From assembly GCA_032622095.1 (NCBI GenBank), contig CP136064.1:250544484-250608483 (forward strand): a DNA stretch of 64,000 nt, read 5' to 3'. A program made the translations under genes and the position numbers. Shown here one piece after another: positions 11,936 to 24,329 of this stretch (its first letter is position 1; each line of letters opens with the position of its first letter). This DNA comes from Siphonodentalium dalli. Taxonomy: Eukaryota > Mollusca > Scaphopoda > Gadilida > Siphonodentaliidae. Below the pieces are notes generated by a model. That model had not been told where the DNA came from and made no database searches. It was given only the letters and a program-made list of their open reading frames with translations.

Positions 11936-12702
11936 AGGCCGGATTCATCTCTTCCAGTTTAAACCTTCGAGTTTAAACCTGTTTTAAACCTGACTCTCCA
12001 GCCAAACCGGATCTAAGGGGGCGTTTGTGATCGTTCAATGGCTAGCTGGTTCGATGAGATGAGCATGCAACCAAACTACCCAGTTTCCAGGCAGACCACA
12101 ATCAGACCGGTAAAATGGTTATTGTCACGACCTCAACGCGACCTAGCACACGCATGCTTGTGTGATAATGAATCAGTTATGACATGATAATACCAAACTG
12201 TCACTCTCACATTATAGACACACCCGTCAATCGAAAGTATGCACAGCTCCACCCATGTAAATCGCGGTCCAGGAAAGATGGGATTCGTCATCTCAATTCT
12301 AGCCTCCCACAGCCGGGTTTAGCTGTACCGTCGAATTATTGGTTTAATTGGCGGTTTAACAAAAAATGACCGCAATTGATAAAAAACTTATCCCACACAT
12401 ATTACAGGTGTGAACGCTTATCGCTTGTAAATTTCCAATCAAAATATGCTCGTAATTATATACTTTAGTTGTCGATAGAACGGGCGGTCTGTATGATGCA
12501 AGTATGATTATTTAGCTCGACAATATAGAGACACTACTGCTAAACCGTGGGTTTGGCTGGACCACGTTTAAACCAGAGATGACGAATGCGTCACCCAGAC
12601 ATGCCGTATCTGGTTTAAACCACTGCATTACCTTTCAAACGGCGGCTTAAACCTAGACGTTTACATAGACTTTGTTTAAACCAGAGTTGACGAATCCGGC
12701 CT
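11936..12702. mobile_element. Terminal-inverted-repeat element with TTTAAACC repeats
   Basis: Ends AGGCCGGATTCATC and GACGAATCCGGCCT form inverted repeats continued by GTTTAAAC boxes. TTTAAACC or its complement recurs at both ends (11958-11990 and 12565-12680). No transposase; superfamily unassigned. Confidence 0.75.
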
Positions 12703-12825
12703 TAACGGCCCACGCTTTCGACCATTATACATTGAAATACCCATTTATATAAATACTGAATGGATTCTCCCACTCAGTTATAAACATCTGGGGCGATGTT
12801 TAGGAAAATAAGCAGACGACAGATA

Positions 12826-13270
12826 TTAAAGGTACTCAATCCGATTCGACGGTCCCCATGTTATCAGATTCCAACAACAACAACATTTTTTTTAATACCG
12901 CTTCAGTTATCAGAATCGATTAATTGCCCAAAAATAATGCTAACCACTGTCAACTATAGTATAAAATTGCCCAAAACCTGTTATTTATCAACGTTTTGTT
13001 CAACGAAATTTGGCCGGTTGTCAAATATCTGACACAAAAAAAGCCACTGGAATTTAGAGTTATCGATCTTCATCCGCTATCTGGTCAGATATGTTCTTCT
13101 CGTCGAACAGTTTACTGGGCACTTAAAATTAAATAACAGATTTCAAACATCGATATCTGATCACTCCTAGCTTTGATGGGTGGGTTCCTCGACTCGAATC
13201 AAATATGTTTTACCCCCGAACCCAAGGAAATAGTAATTTGCGAGCGTTAATTCGGATTGAGTACCTTTAA
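12826..13270. mobile_element. TTAA MITE, GGTACTCAATCCG family (complete)
   Basis: TTAA at 12826 and 13267 with ends TTAAAGGTACTCAATCCG and the complement of TTAAAGGTACTCAATCCGAA. It has an internal (CAA)n stretch near 12870. Related copies, in the opposite orientation, start at about 54789 and 57655; the latter ends at 59012 after being split by another element. The TTAA target and AG terminus fit Kolobok-type elements by inference. Confidence 0.82.
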
Positions 13271-14500
13271 AAGTGCAGAAGGATTCATATTTATTGGAGG
13301 GATATGTTCAGATAATACGTTCAACAAACAACCCATGCACCGCAGCTAGATTCGGAGTAACATGCAAGTGTTTTACGTTGGCGACATAATATACTCTAGT
13401 TGAAGTCAAATAACATGGTATTGAGTTATAGATAGGGAAAATGTCTCAAACACCAATCATTTAACAGAATATATGGGCACATGGCTTCGAGTACTACTGT
13501 ACAATGTGCTAATTGTGTAGTTAATAGTATAACTATCTAGGATTGAGAGGGGAATCTTGATATCCACGAACGACTGATAATCAACTAAATATTCCATGAT
13601 AACCTCGATCCACATGCACGAACATTGATACTAAACCGAATATTCCGTGCCAAGCATCATGCAAGTAGGGTTCATGCTGGCATAGGCCAATGGCCAACTT
13701 TTTTTTGAAAATGGCCAACCAAAATTTCTTGTCGAAAGTTTGTATTAGTTTGGCTGTGTTTAAACAAAGGCGATTCACATTAAGTCTGCTTCACAGTGCC
13801 ATATGCCTCAATAAAACTCTCAAAAACTCAAACTACATGAATTCAATTCTTACAAAAGTAATATTTGTGAGTGTCATCTGAGTTGATAGACATCACAATA
13901 GTTCAATCCGATCATAACATGGTCATTTTCATATATATATCATGGAGGCACTTCATTGCTTCAATGTGCACAAATAAATTCTCATTTCTTATCGAAATGG
14001 CCATGTTTGGGTCGGATATTTCATTTCAGGTGTCATATATATCACATGAAACCCCTATTGTATCACTAAAAAGCCATTACATATTTCCTTAACTCTCACT
14101 AGTGACGAAAAGGCGCGTGCTTCCAGCCAACGGCATCGCGCCAACAAAACGACTTTACATTTAATCAGGCGGATTAATACTATTTCGTAAAGCCTCACAG
14201 GACAACAACACAAAATGATTGCTTTGTTCGTTGAAGTTATCTTGTCCAACTTCATTCCTTTTAAGGTGTAAAGTTCTGACAACTTTACAGGGAATACCTT
14301 GACACAGAAGCCACTCATACCACACTCATACAAATATTTATCACATAATTTGCCCATAAAAGCAGTTTCATAATTATCGATAAGAGACACGTTTAATATC
14401 AGCGCGTGCGATGACGTCACATCGTTCTTCAAATGACTTGCGATCGCTGCGGTTTTTATCGTTGTTTTCGATGGATATTTCGCATTGCTTCGCGTTTATT
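13271..14500. other. No recognisable feature
   Basis: Intronic position relative to the minus-strand lectin gene. Only short chance frames (13581-13881, 14055-14432); no repeat recognised. Confidence 0.4.
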
Positions 14501-14676
14501 TGATCATGTGATAAAAAGTATCTCACACTCGTCCTATTTTATACGTAATTTATCAACCTCGTCCACTAAATTCTATTTGAGCCTCGGTGAACCTCGGCTC
14601 AAATCGAATTTAGTGAACTCGGTTGATAAATTCCGTATAAAATAGAAACTCATGTGAGATCCTCTATTTATCATAT
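14501..14676. repeat. Fold-back hairpin 3 (variable-stem class)
   Basis: Arms pair from TGATCATGTGATAAAAAGTA to the right end GATCCTCTATTTATCA. The stem includes CTATTTTATACG and GAATTTAGTG complements; the tip carries GAGCCTCGGTGAACCTCGGC. It shares the ATAGAGGAT-type terminus with hairpins 4 and 5. Confidence 0.8.
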
Positions 14677-15166
14677 GACTCAATCATTATTTACGTTGGA
14701 AAGTATGTCATAAATCAATTTCATATGAACTACTAGTTCATATCACATTCCGATAATTTGATTGGTTTGTTGACAAAAGGTGTGTTTTGATTGGCTGAAT
14801 GGCAGCCGGTGTCGAGCCGTATCTCTAACTAAATGCAGGTCAAATTCGTGCGCGTCAATCAACGCAATGCCGAAATTCTCGCAATTATAATCTTGAAATA
14901 TATAGTTTTGGACATTGTTATACGATAAATAGAATATGTAATTCGTATTTATCTAATAAACATACGATATAATGTCACAAACTGAGAACAGAATAGCGCA
15001 CTATATCTTCGCGTGCATATTATTTCTGCTAGTTCACCAGGTGTAATTGGGCTTCCGGTGCAATGAAGTGACGTCACATTAACCTTTTGCTGCCGATGTC
15101 ATATAGCTATTTAGTGATTTGTGTGCGTTTTGGACATCATAATCAATTTATAGGTGTCATATGATA

Positions 15167-15297
15167 AATAGAATATGTAATTCGTGTTTCTCTCATATGA
15201 TATTTATGAAACGAGTGGAGGCTCGAGAAAACTGAAAATTCTTAGACTCGTTTCATAAATATCATATGAGAGAAACACTCATTTCATATCCTCTATA
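15167..15297. repeat. Fold-back hairpin 4 (variable-stem class)
   Basis: Left end GATAAATAGAATATGTAATT, right end ATATCCTCTATATAT; perfect stem core GTTTCTCTCATATGATATTT. The tip has ACGAGTGGAGGCTCGAG. The left-end motif occurs again without a partner at about 14928-14950, suggesting an orphan end. Confidence 0.85.
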
Positions 15298-15454
15298 TAT
15301 TACTCTGTGCAAAGATATGCATTAATCCTGTCGTTCTTGTTTACATGTTATGTCACACCTTTGTATGGGGACAGAGATCACTAGTTGACACATCTTGCAT
15401 GTGTCCAAACCCCATATAGTGTTTGTACAATAACATATTTCTAAAGAAAAGTAC

Positions 15455-15725
15455 CTTGTTATAGAAGCCAAGATGCCAGCAGGGTAAACAATGTTGCTGA
15501 ATAATTGTATATATTCACTATCATGATCCTCATACAGACTGCTTAAACCGTCGCTCAAGCATGCCGAAGATGCATCATCCCATGTTCCTGTGTTTGTCAT
15601 ATACACGCTCCAGGCTATATTAGGCGGTGTAGTCGGTGGACCAGGGGCCGGTCCCGGATTGGATCCGGGATCTGGAGTCGGAGACGGAGACGGGGTCGCA
15701 TATGACGTCATGGAACTCATACTTG
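15455..15725 (-). CDS. Proline-rich linker and C-type lectin domain 2, first-half exon
   Basis: After acceptor TTGCAG the exon opens in phase 1, completing an alanine codon with the G left by exon 27357-27599. About 30 residues of Pro/Ser/Gly/Thr-rich linker (TPSPSPTPDPGSNPGPAPG) lead into the start of a C-type lectin domain: NIAWSVYMTNTGTWDDASS, ACLSDGLSSLYED and NIVYPAGILASIT. The exon ends in phase 2 at AACAAG/GTACTT, matching 11409-11644. The parallel exon 36070-36283 shares the NWTV/AWSV, YPxG and phase-2 boundary, so the two lectin domains are duplicated paralogs. The linker suggests flexible spacing between extracellular domains. Confidence 0.88.
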
Positions 15726-16298
15726 CTGCAATTTCAATTCAATTTCAGTTCAATTTATTAGTATTCTGATCGTCAAAATAGATATAAAAGAAACATATTG
15801 CAATCAGCGACATATCGATGCAAACATAAATTGTTGCATGGATGCACATGTGGATATCATACAGTTGTATATTGCAATAGTGTCTCGATCTATATAAATA
15901 TATTTATCTGATAGACATATAGGGTTATAGTTATTGTGTTCGGTCACTGGATATGGATTTTGAATGACAATAGGCATTAAGCCTCAAAGGGACTCAGATT
16001 GTAGTACATGTAGCGCATTTCTTATGAATAATGATAATTTACTCATTGTGTTCTCGTTGTGGGTTCTGAAAAGTGTGGCTAATTTCAATACATTTGGCCT
16101 CTTATAGAAATATGGCTTAATATACTTTTCTCTTAGTTCTCTAAGTTCAATACAGCGTAAAATTGTGTGTTACTCGTAACCAATCATGAAATTAATCCGT
16201 TTATGATTAAATATTCGCTGACAAATCATTTACGTGGCTCTCGTATATCTTATAACGCTCCACCTAATACGCACACGTTTGACTACCAAAATATAGTC

Positions 16299-16792
16299 AA
16301 TCGGGGTTCACGATTAGATGGCTATTGGCATATAATCGCGACCACGGGAGGCACGCGTGGTTTCGATTGATTATCATATTTAATCTGAAGGGTAATAACT
16401 CTATAAAGAATGTACTTTGACGAAATAACGGCGATTTGTATGAGAAATTGCAACACCACAATAGATCAAATATGGTGAAATATAAGTCAAATTCTTCTAT
16501 TGGTTGGGTGAGCTTGGTGGAGGTTTGGGTTACGCTCTTTAAAACACTTGTTCAAATATCTCCGTTATTTCGTTTTTAAAAATAATTTCCTATTTCTATA
16601 TTTCGCTCTATTTCGCTGTATTTTCCTATTTCGCTTTTTCGTTGTATTTCATATTTCGATAATTTGATATATTTTACATATTATGGGATATGGGATTATA
16701 TGATATCCAACATTCTGATATTCAATCGAACATCACGTGCCACCTGTGCTCGCGATTAGATGCCACTAGCCATCCAATCGTGAACCCCGATT
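16299..16792. mobile_element. Terminal-inverted-repeat MITE, AATCGGGGTTCACGATT type
   Basis: Inverted ends of roughly 60 bases, AATCGGGGTTCACGATTAGA on the left and its near complement on the right, flanked by ATATAGT on both sides (probable target duplication). No coding content. Confidence 0.75.
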
Positions 16793-16938
16793 ACATATAG
16801 TTTGCTATATAATCCTTGGCGTATTGGCTGAACTTAAACATGCCAAATGTTAATGTTCTTTTGCTTTTTTGTAATTTTAAGATTCTTCTTTCCCAATATA
16901 CAACTGACATTTTAGAAAGCCAAACATATAACGAATCG

Positions 16939-17316
16939 GGTAAGTTTACGTTCAGATGACCACGATTCAATCGTAAATGGAGGAATCGGGCCCGACGAGA
17001 TCGTGGATAGTTTGTTCAGATAATTGCGATGTCGTCGTGCACTATGATATCGTAGGTTGTTCCTAAAGCATGTGATTGACTACCCTACGGTCATTTCCAG
17101 CTACGATTTTTACGTACACACGACTGCGATTACGTCGCAAGTGGATGTAAACAAGGATACGCCACGATTTCGCATCTAAAATCAAACAGCGCTTGATATT
17201 ATTTAATGACCTACGATTTTGATGTGAGCATTCGCAGTCCAACTAACGGTTACTTCCTACGACGGAAATCTTTCCACTTACGAGTGTATCGTGGTCGTCT
17301 GAACGTTCCACTAACA
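16939..17316. mobile_element. Terminal-inverted-repeat MITE, ACGTTCAGAYGACCACGAT type
   Basis: Ends pair over about 45 bases (ACGTTCAGATGACCACGAT with its near complement at 17290-17310). Interior repeats ACGATT/AATCGT blocks. The 68-codon frame at 17206-17412 is incidental. Confidence 0.65.
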
Positions 17317-17859
17317 GTTAATGTTTGTTTCCTCTTAAAGGCCCTTTTAATTTTCGAGTCACCGATTAGTTTGTATGGTGCCTTGATATACGGTTTTAAT
17401 AACAAACTATGACATAAAATATGATTAAAAACTATAATTCATCACCATTTGGAACGTCTGTATTTCACAAGGTGCCCATAGAGTAATAGAAAATAGCTGA
17501 AATCATAGAAACATTTCCCCCGTTTCGCTCACAGAATTCAACATAATTCTAACTAAGATATTTCATATTTCCATTTGCATAATTTGAATATTTCAGGCAA
17601 ACGCTAAGTTGAAATCGTTTTCGATAGTTTGATTTTCCAATAACTATGTAGTGTGAAATTTGTTTTTAGATCAAAAGTAGAATATTTTCCTACTTTCGCA
17701 GACTTTCGGTAAAATATTTTATTGAAATAGTCATAATTATGTTGGAAAAGTCCAACCATGTGGTGTGAGGTTGAAAATATCCAGCAGTTGGAAACACAGT
17801 CTGGGTGAACGTCGACTCTATATTTGAAATCTAGAGTCTGGAGCTAATGTCGCCAAAAC

Positions 17860-18848
17860 CATTTCTACGGCGAATCAGGTAGACAACCCATAGAAATTGA
17901 AATCAAAGTACGATTAATGAAATACTGGGTACACCTGAAAAACATGAATACAAATCGAATTGGGAAGATATTGTTTGATTTATCTGAATGTCTACTAAAT
18001 GGCAATGACACGAACTCTTTCAAGTGGAACCTGAAAATTCGAGAGATTCTCTCTTCGTGTAATCAATCCCACTTAATAGATGCTCAAAGAATACAAAACC
18101 CGAACAAATTTCTGGATTATGTGCGTTGTAGTATAATAAATCAATTCAAATTAACCTGGAGAGCTGATATGAACAACGGTTCCAGTAGGGGGAAAATTTA
18201 CCAGATATTCAAACACGAAATTTACTTTGAGAAATATCTCGACCTACTGAACTACAAAAATCGAACAATTTTATGTAAATTTCGAACATCCAACCATAAA
18301 TTACCAATCTAAACCGGAAGATGGGATAACACAGACCATAAGGACAGGAAATGTATTTTGTGTAGCAAGAGTCAAATTGGAGATGAATTTCATTACCTTT
18401 TAGAATGTAACAAATTCAAGACTCAAAGATCTCATCTAATCCAAAATAGACATGCTGAACGGGCTAATGTAGTAATAATGAGTGACGTTCTGAACTCAAA
18501 TGACCCACATTTCCTACGCAAGTTATGTACTTTTATCAAAACTATATTTAGTGAAGTAGAAAAGACTCGCAGCACATAACGTGGTTGAAGTTGTTGTTGT
18601 TGTTGTTGTTATCGCACAAGCAATGAATCTACCATATACACATGATACACAACATATAAATGTAATAAAACCCGTTATCTCGACAGCAACACACTTATTA
18701 TATAAATTGCACATGTAATTGTATGTAAGGTTTTGAGACCATGTAAAACCGGATGTAAATATTGTTTATATGCTTCATCTCTTTGTATATACTTCTGTCT
18801 CAATATCCTATCATGTAACCTGGATCAGAGAATAAAGCATTATTATTC
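17860..18848 (+). mobile_element. LINE 3' fragment, CR1/L2-like, degenerate
   Basis: The translated plus strand gives the tail of a non-LTR retrotransposon polyprotein: GRQPIEIEIKVRLMKYW near 17878, KFRTSNHKLPI near 18280, then after an in-frame TAA (18310-18312) GRWDNTDHKDRKCILC and IGDEFHYLLECNKFK, the usual C-terminal zinc-knuckle region. The frame ends at 18577-18579 and is followed by (GTT)n at about 18585-18609 and an untranslated tail ending AGAATAAAGCATTATTATT near 18848. No reverse transcriptase domain remains, so the copy is 5'-truncated and inactive. Confidence 0.8.
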
Positions 18849-18953
18849 AGCGAAGAGCTTCCCCAAAATGACGTCACGGATTTTAAAAAATACATCGACG
18901 ATTGACAGGTGTCCCCACGTGTTATATGTTGTGCTTCGCAATAGCAATGGCCC

Positions 18954-19210
18954 GTGTCGCGACATAAACGTACAAAAGATAATATTTGTCGTGTGTGCGA
19001 CTATTCTTTTTCGGGAGATGAACTCGCTGCATCAACCGGAAAGCTGCATCCGAGAGCAAATAATAAGGTCGTCATCAAAAATGATGCTTTAGAACAATTT
19101 AAAAGCATAAAATTAAGTCATTTCCTCGGTGTTTAACTTTCAGATGACTTTTTTACGACAAATAATTTGATTTGCAAACCATGTTACAATAAAGTAAATC
19201 AAATACACGG
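18954..19210 (+). pseudogene. Cys4 zinc-binding-like exon, broken
   Basis: The frame from GTG 18954 reads DNICRVCDYSFSG, then SIKLSHFLGV, a TAA at 19134-19136, and continues in frame with DDFFTTNNLICKPCYNKVNQ and HGHE before a GTGAGT donor-like site near 19216. Two CxxC pairs spaced about 70 residues apart suggest a structural zinc domain at a protein N-terminus. The apparent start may be a mutated ATG. I do not recognise the family. A captured first exon or the end of a transposon gene are both possible; the stop suggests it is dead. Confidence 0.45.
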
Positions 19211-19236
19211 ACACGAGTGAGTTCTATTTATATTTA

Positions 19237-19548
19237 TGGGAGGCCAAGTTGGTACCATGCGCAGGCATATCTATCAGGTCTAGCACATCCTTCAAATTAA
19301 TCCGAATCGTACCGAATATATAATTTCGAAGCCATTTTTTCTGTCTCTGTTGTATTTGCAAGCATCGGTTTCGATCGGAGAAATACCGACTCTGTTACTC
19401 TATTTAGAGGTGACATTATGGGAGTCTCCGCCCACTAACACTTGTTTATTAACCCATGCGGTTTCATTGGACGGATAAATAATTTACGCAATCAATCAGA
19501 TTACGGAATCCCGAGGACTTGGAAATGAGATAGCGATGTTATCCGTCA
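19237..19548. other. Lone TATGGGAGGCC end and unique sequence
   Basis: TTATGGGAGGCCAAGTTGG at about 19236 matches the terminus of the 5273-6513 element, but no matching second end was found here (a weak TTATGGGAG at 19416 is in direct, not inverted, orientation). Confidence 0.4.
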
Positions 19549-22376
19549 GACCCTGGTGCAGGTTTTAATATGGACACCCCACAGCGGAAACCCTTTAGCC
19601 ACATCCCTGGTGCATGTTTTAATCTGGACACCCTACAGCGGAGACCATTTAGCAACATCCCTGGGGCAGGTTTTAAGCTGGACACCCAACAGCGGAGACC
19701 GTTTATCCACATCCCTGGTGCAGGTTTTAATCTGGACACCCCACAGCGGAGACCCTTTAGCCACACCCCTTGTGCAGCTTTTAATCTGGACACAACACAG
19801 CAGAGACCCTTTAACCACATCCCGGGTGCAGGTTTTAAGCTGGACACACCACAGCAGAGACCCTTTAGCCACATCCCTGGTGCAGGTTTTAAGCTGGACA
19901 CTCCACAGCGGAGACCCTTTAACCACATCCCGGGTGCAGGTTTTAAGCTAGACACCCCACAGCAGAGACACTTTAGCCACATCCCTCGTGCAGGGTTTTA
20001 AGCTGGACACACCAGAGTAGAGACCATTTAGCCACATCCCTGATGCAGGTTTTAATCTGGACACCCCACAGCAGAGACCCTCTAGCCACATCCCTGGTGC
20101 AGGTTTTAATCTGGACACCCCACAGCGGAGACTCTTTAACCACACCCCTTGTGCAGCTTTTAATCTGGACACCCCACAGCGGAGACTATTTAACCACATC
20201 CCGGGTGCAGGTTTTAGGCTGGACACACCACAGCAGAGACCCATTAGCCACATACCTTGTGCAGGTTTTAAGCTGGACACCCCACAGCAGATCTAGAGAC
20301 CCTTTAGCCACATCCCTGGTGCAGGTTTTAAGCTGGACACTGCACAGCGGAGACCCTTTAACCACACCCCGGATGCAGGTTTTAAGCTGGATATCTCACA
20401 GCAGAGACCCTTTAGCCACATCCCTCGTACAGGTTTTAAGCTGGACACCCCACAGTGGAGACCCTTTAGCCACATCCCTGATGCAGGTTTTAATCTGGAC
20501 ACCCCACAGCGGAAACCCTTTAGCCACATCCCTGGTGCAGGTTTTGAGCTGGACACCTCACAGCAGAGACCCTTTAGCCACATCCCTGGTGCAGGTTTTA
20601 AGCTTGACAGCCCACAGCGGAGACCATTTAGCCACATCCTTGGTGCAGGTTTTAAGCTGGACACCCCAGAGCGGAAACCCTTTAGCCACATCCCTGATTC
20701 AAGTTTTAATCTGGACACCCCACAGCGGAGACCCTTTAGCCACATCCCTGGTGCAGGTTTTAATCTGGACATCCCACAGCGGAAACCCTTTAGCCACATC
20801 CCTGATGCATGTTTTAATCTGGACACCCCACAGCGGAGACCCTTTAGCCACATCCTTGGTGCAGGTTTTAAGCTGGACACCCCGCAGCGGAAACCCTTTA
20901 GCCACACCCCTGATGCAGGTTTTAAGCTGGACACCCCACAGCGGAGACCCTTTAGCCACATCCCTGGCGCAGATTTTAATCTGGACACCACACAGCACAG
21001 ACCCTTTAGCCACATCCCTGGTGCAGGTTTTAAGCTGGACACACCACAGCGGAGACCATTTAGCCACATCCCTGGAGCAGGTTTTAATATGGACACCCCA
21101 CAGCGGAGACCCTTTAACCACACCCCGGATGCAGGTTTTAAGCTGGATATCTCACAGCAGAGACCCTTTAGCCACATCCCTCGTACAGGTTTTAAGCTGG
21201 ACACCCCACAGTGGAGACCCTTTAGCCACATCCCTGATGCAGGTTTTAATCTGGACACCCCACAGCGGAAACCCTTTAGCCACATCCCTGGTGCAGGTTT
21301 TGAGCTGGACACCTCACAGCAGAGACCCTTTAGCCACATCCCTGGTGCAGGTTTTAAGCTTGACAGCCCACAGCGGAGACCATTTAGCCACATCCTTGGT
21401 GCAGGTTTTAAGCTGGACACCCCAGAGCGGAAACCCTTTAGCCACATCCCTGATTCAAGTTTTAATCTGGACACCCCACAGCGGAGACCCTTTAGCCACA
21501 TCCCTGGTGCAGGTTTTAATCTGGACATCCCACAGCGGAAACCCTTTAGCCACATCCCTGATGCATGTTTTAATCTGGACACCCCACAGCGGAGACCCTT
21601 TAGCCACATCCTTGGTGCAGGTTTTAAGCTGGACACCCCGCAGCGGAAACCCTTTAGCCACACCCCTGATGCAGGTTTTAAGCTGGACACCCCACAGCGG
21701 AGACCCTTTAGCCACATCCCTGGCGCAGATTTTAATCTGGACACCACACAGCACAGACCCTTTAGCCACATCCCTGGTGCAGGTTTTAAGCTGGACACAC
21801 CACAGCGGAGACCATTTAGCCACATCCCTGGAGCAGGTTTTAATATGGACACCCCACAGCGGAGACCCTTTAGTCACATCCCTGGCGCAGGTTTTAATCT
21901 GGACGCCCCACAGCGGAAACCCTTTAGCCACATCCCTGGTGTAGGTTTTAAGCTGGACATCCCGCAGCGGAAACCCTTTAGTCACATCCCTGGTGCAGGT
22001 TTTAATCTGGACACCCCACAGCGGAGACCCTTTAGCCACATCGCTGGTGCAGGTTTTAAGCCTGACACCCCACAGCAGATGCCATTTAGCCACATCCCTG
22101 GTGCAGGTTTTAATCTGGACATCCCACAGCGGAGACCCTTTAGCCACATCCCTGGTGCAAGTTTTAATCTGGACACCCCACAGCGGAGACCCTTTAGCCA
22201 CATCCCTGGTGCATGTTTTAAGCTTGACACCCCACAGCGGAGACCCTTTAACCACATCCCTGGTGCAGGTTTTGATCTGGACACCCACAGCGGAGACCAT
22301 TTAGCCACACCCCTGGTGCAGGTTTTAATCTGAACACCCCACAGCGGTGACCCTTTAGCCACATACCTGGTGCACG
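19549..22376. repeat. 54-base minisatellite array with higher-order duplication
   Basis: About 52 units of 54 bases. A typical unit contains CCACATCCCTGGTGCAGG, TTTTAAGCTGGACACCC and CACAGCGGAGACCCTTTAG. Units differ at repeated positions (AAGCTGG/AATCTGG, GGAGACC/GGAAACC, CTGGTGC/CTGATGC). Because 54 is a multiple of three, long frames (up to 633 codons on plus, 519 on minus) stay open in several phases on both strands. No start context, signal peptide or domain supports translation. Segment 20341-21096 recurs at 21097-21852: a 756-base, 14-unit block duplicated head to tail with little or no divergence. Confidence 0.95.
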
Positions 22377-22442
22377 GCTTTTGTTGCAATCTGCTGCTTG
22401 ATATATATATTTTTTAAAGTTTTTATTGATCAAAATTTAATG

Positions 22443-23305
22443 TATATATATAAACTAGAAGGTGACCCGACTTCGTCCGGGCTTTGACCTTGAATTGTCT
22501 ATTTTGAAGGCCAAGGTCAAGTGGGGTCACGATTTGACCCGTCCAAAACACAGTGCCCGAACAAAAGTACCCGACAAAAGTACCCGTCGAAATCCATCCG
22601 GTTTTACCCGATTTGACCTTTTAACCCGATTTGATTTCCACTCAAGTATATAAACGCGCCACATTTACACACGTAAAGATAAATTACCATCGGTGCCCGA
22701 GATATCGCCAAGACGTCTGAAACAGTCAAATGCATCGGCCGGTTGAGCGTTAACGTGATCTAACGTTATGACAGGGATTATAAATAAACGACGCTACGGA
22801 GTTTCTATACCGCCAGCTTGTCCAATGGCGACTCCCTTATGACGTTACATGGCTCGTTACGTCGCTTCCATCTCCCGTCTATCTATACTCCCTGGTTATG
22901 AACTCTAACGACGTCATAGAAGTTACGCATTGTCAGGGAACATGGGAATTTGTTTACGTTCCCTGGCATTGTTTGCTTATATACGTTCGTCGACGTATGA
23001 ATATAGAGTTATCCTCCCTGCATCGCAGTGGTAAATTTCGGTGTGATTATCACTGCGATTCCGAGATATGAGTTTTGAAGGTCAAGGTCACGTCGCACGG
23101 ACAAATAAAATTATCACTGCGATTCCGAGATATGAGTTTTGAAGGTCAAGGTCACGTCGCACTGACAAATAAATATGCCTATGTTCGTCTCCGGCCGAAA
23201 ATACCACCACGTACCAAGTTTCATCGAAATTGGCTTAGTCGTTTTTGAGTTCATCGATTTCAAACACACACACACACAGATCTTTCAAAATATATAATAG
23301 ATATA
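22443..23305. repeat. Interspersed element, ACTAGAAGGTGACCCGACTTC end
   Basis: Starts near ACTAGAAGGTGACCCGAC and ends with the block AGTTTCATCGAAATTGGCTT followed by CGTTTTTGAGTTCATCG and (AC)n then TATATAATAGAT, a combination common to dispersed repeats of many invertebrates. A 67-base segment with GAAGGTCAAGGTCACGTCGC is duplicated at 23035-23170. The family is not assigned. A related end, CAACGCCGGGTAACCCTGCTAG, lies at 34893-34915. Confidence 0.55.
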
Positions 23306-23699
23306 TTGTAAAACAAATTAGCAAAAAGATGATATCACACACGCTCTTTCGTTCCCCATGCTATCAATAACTTGCACACACCCGTCCACTCACCTGCTCT
23401 TTCACTCATCGTGACATGTCTATAACTATACACGTTTCTGGTATGGGTCCCGCGAGCTATGTTAGACATAGATTTAGTCAAAGAGCAAATTTCTCTAATG
23501 TTTGATATTAATTGTATATATAGCCTTTCTAAGTATAATAGGATCTTGATTAATGTAGAAATAAGTTTATTCCGTTTTATGGTGGATCAAATCGACGGTT
23601 CCTCGACACTTATTCATCTGCCAATACTTGTGAGTTTGAGAGATAAAGTTGGATTTCAGTGGGAAAGTTATTTTGATACATCATGGTTTGTTTGCTTCT
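23306..23699. other. No recognisable feature
   Basis: Short frame at 23459-23701 has no recognised domain. Confidence 0.4.
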
Positions 23700-23830
23700 G
23701 ACCGGGGGGGGGGGGGGGGCTGCGGGACACAACGTACCGGGGTGGGGGGGGGGGGGTACATAGGCGTCAAAAAATTACACGTAAATTTGTTCCTTATTCA
23801 TTTAGGGCGGGGAGGGGGGGGTTGTCGGAA
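23700..23830. repeat. Poly-G tract repeat
   Basis: Two long G runs (over 12 bases each) at 23703-23720 and 23743-23757, a third G run near 23812-23822, and GTCGGAAAAAATT. Potential G-quadruplex sequence. Confidence 0.7.
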
Positions 23831-24329
23831 AAAATTTGCATGTATTTTTTTCTCCAAATATGTATTTTCAGACTCACAACTTCAATTTTCTCTCATTTTA
23901 TAGAATATGGATTAACCTTAATATCCAAATCATATATACATGAGTAGTACAATCCACCTAAAACAATTTTGGATAACCACTGTCTTGGTTTACATGTGAT
24001 ATTAACCCCATTAACCCTCCTAATAATGCCGACTATGTCAGTGTCTACCAGTCGAATGCAGAATTCTACCCTGCGATCGCTTATCTGGCAAATTTTTACT
24101 GCAGAACTATCCCATGTATTAAACAATTTCTCCCCCAATGGTATCAGAAAACAGTTATATGCTGGTATCTCACTCATCTCATTTGCATCTTTTTCAAAGT
24201 CGAGGTAATGACTAGTTGTCATTTTTTAAAGTGCATACAAAGCGTTGCGATCACCAATATACATGTTTGTACATGGCATGACATCACGAGGTCAAACCGA
24301 GTTGTTGTCCGGCTGGGGTAGATTTGATT

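Noticed and set aside
20043-21944. Long open frame (633 codons) on the plus strand and 519 codons on the minus strand
   Set aside because: They lie wholly in the 54-base minisatellite. The unit is a multiple of three, so frames stay open in several phases on both strands; no domain or signal peptide.
19549-22376. CRISPR-like regular repeats
   Set aside because: Units are contiguous and similar along their whole length, with no unique spacers, and the context is eukaryotic.
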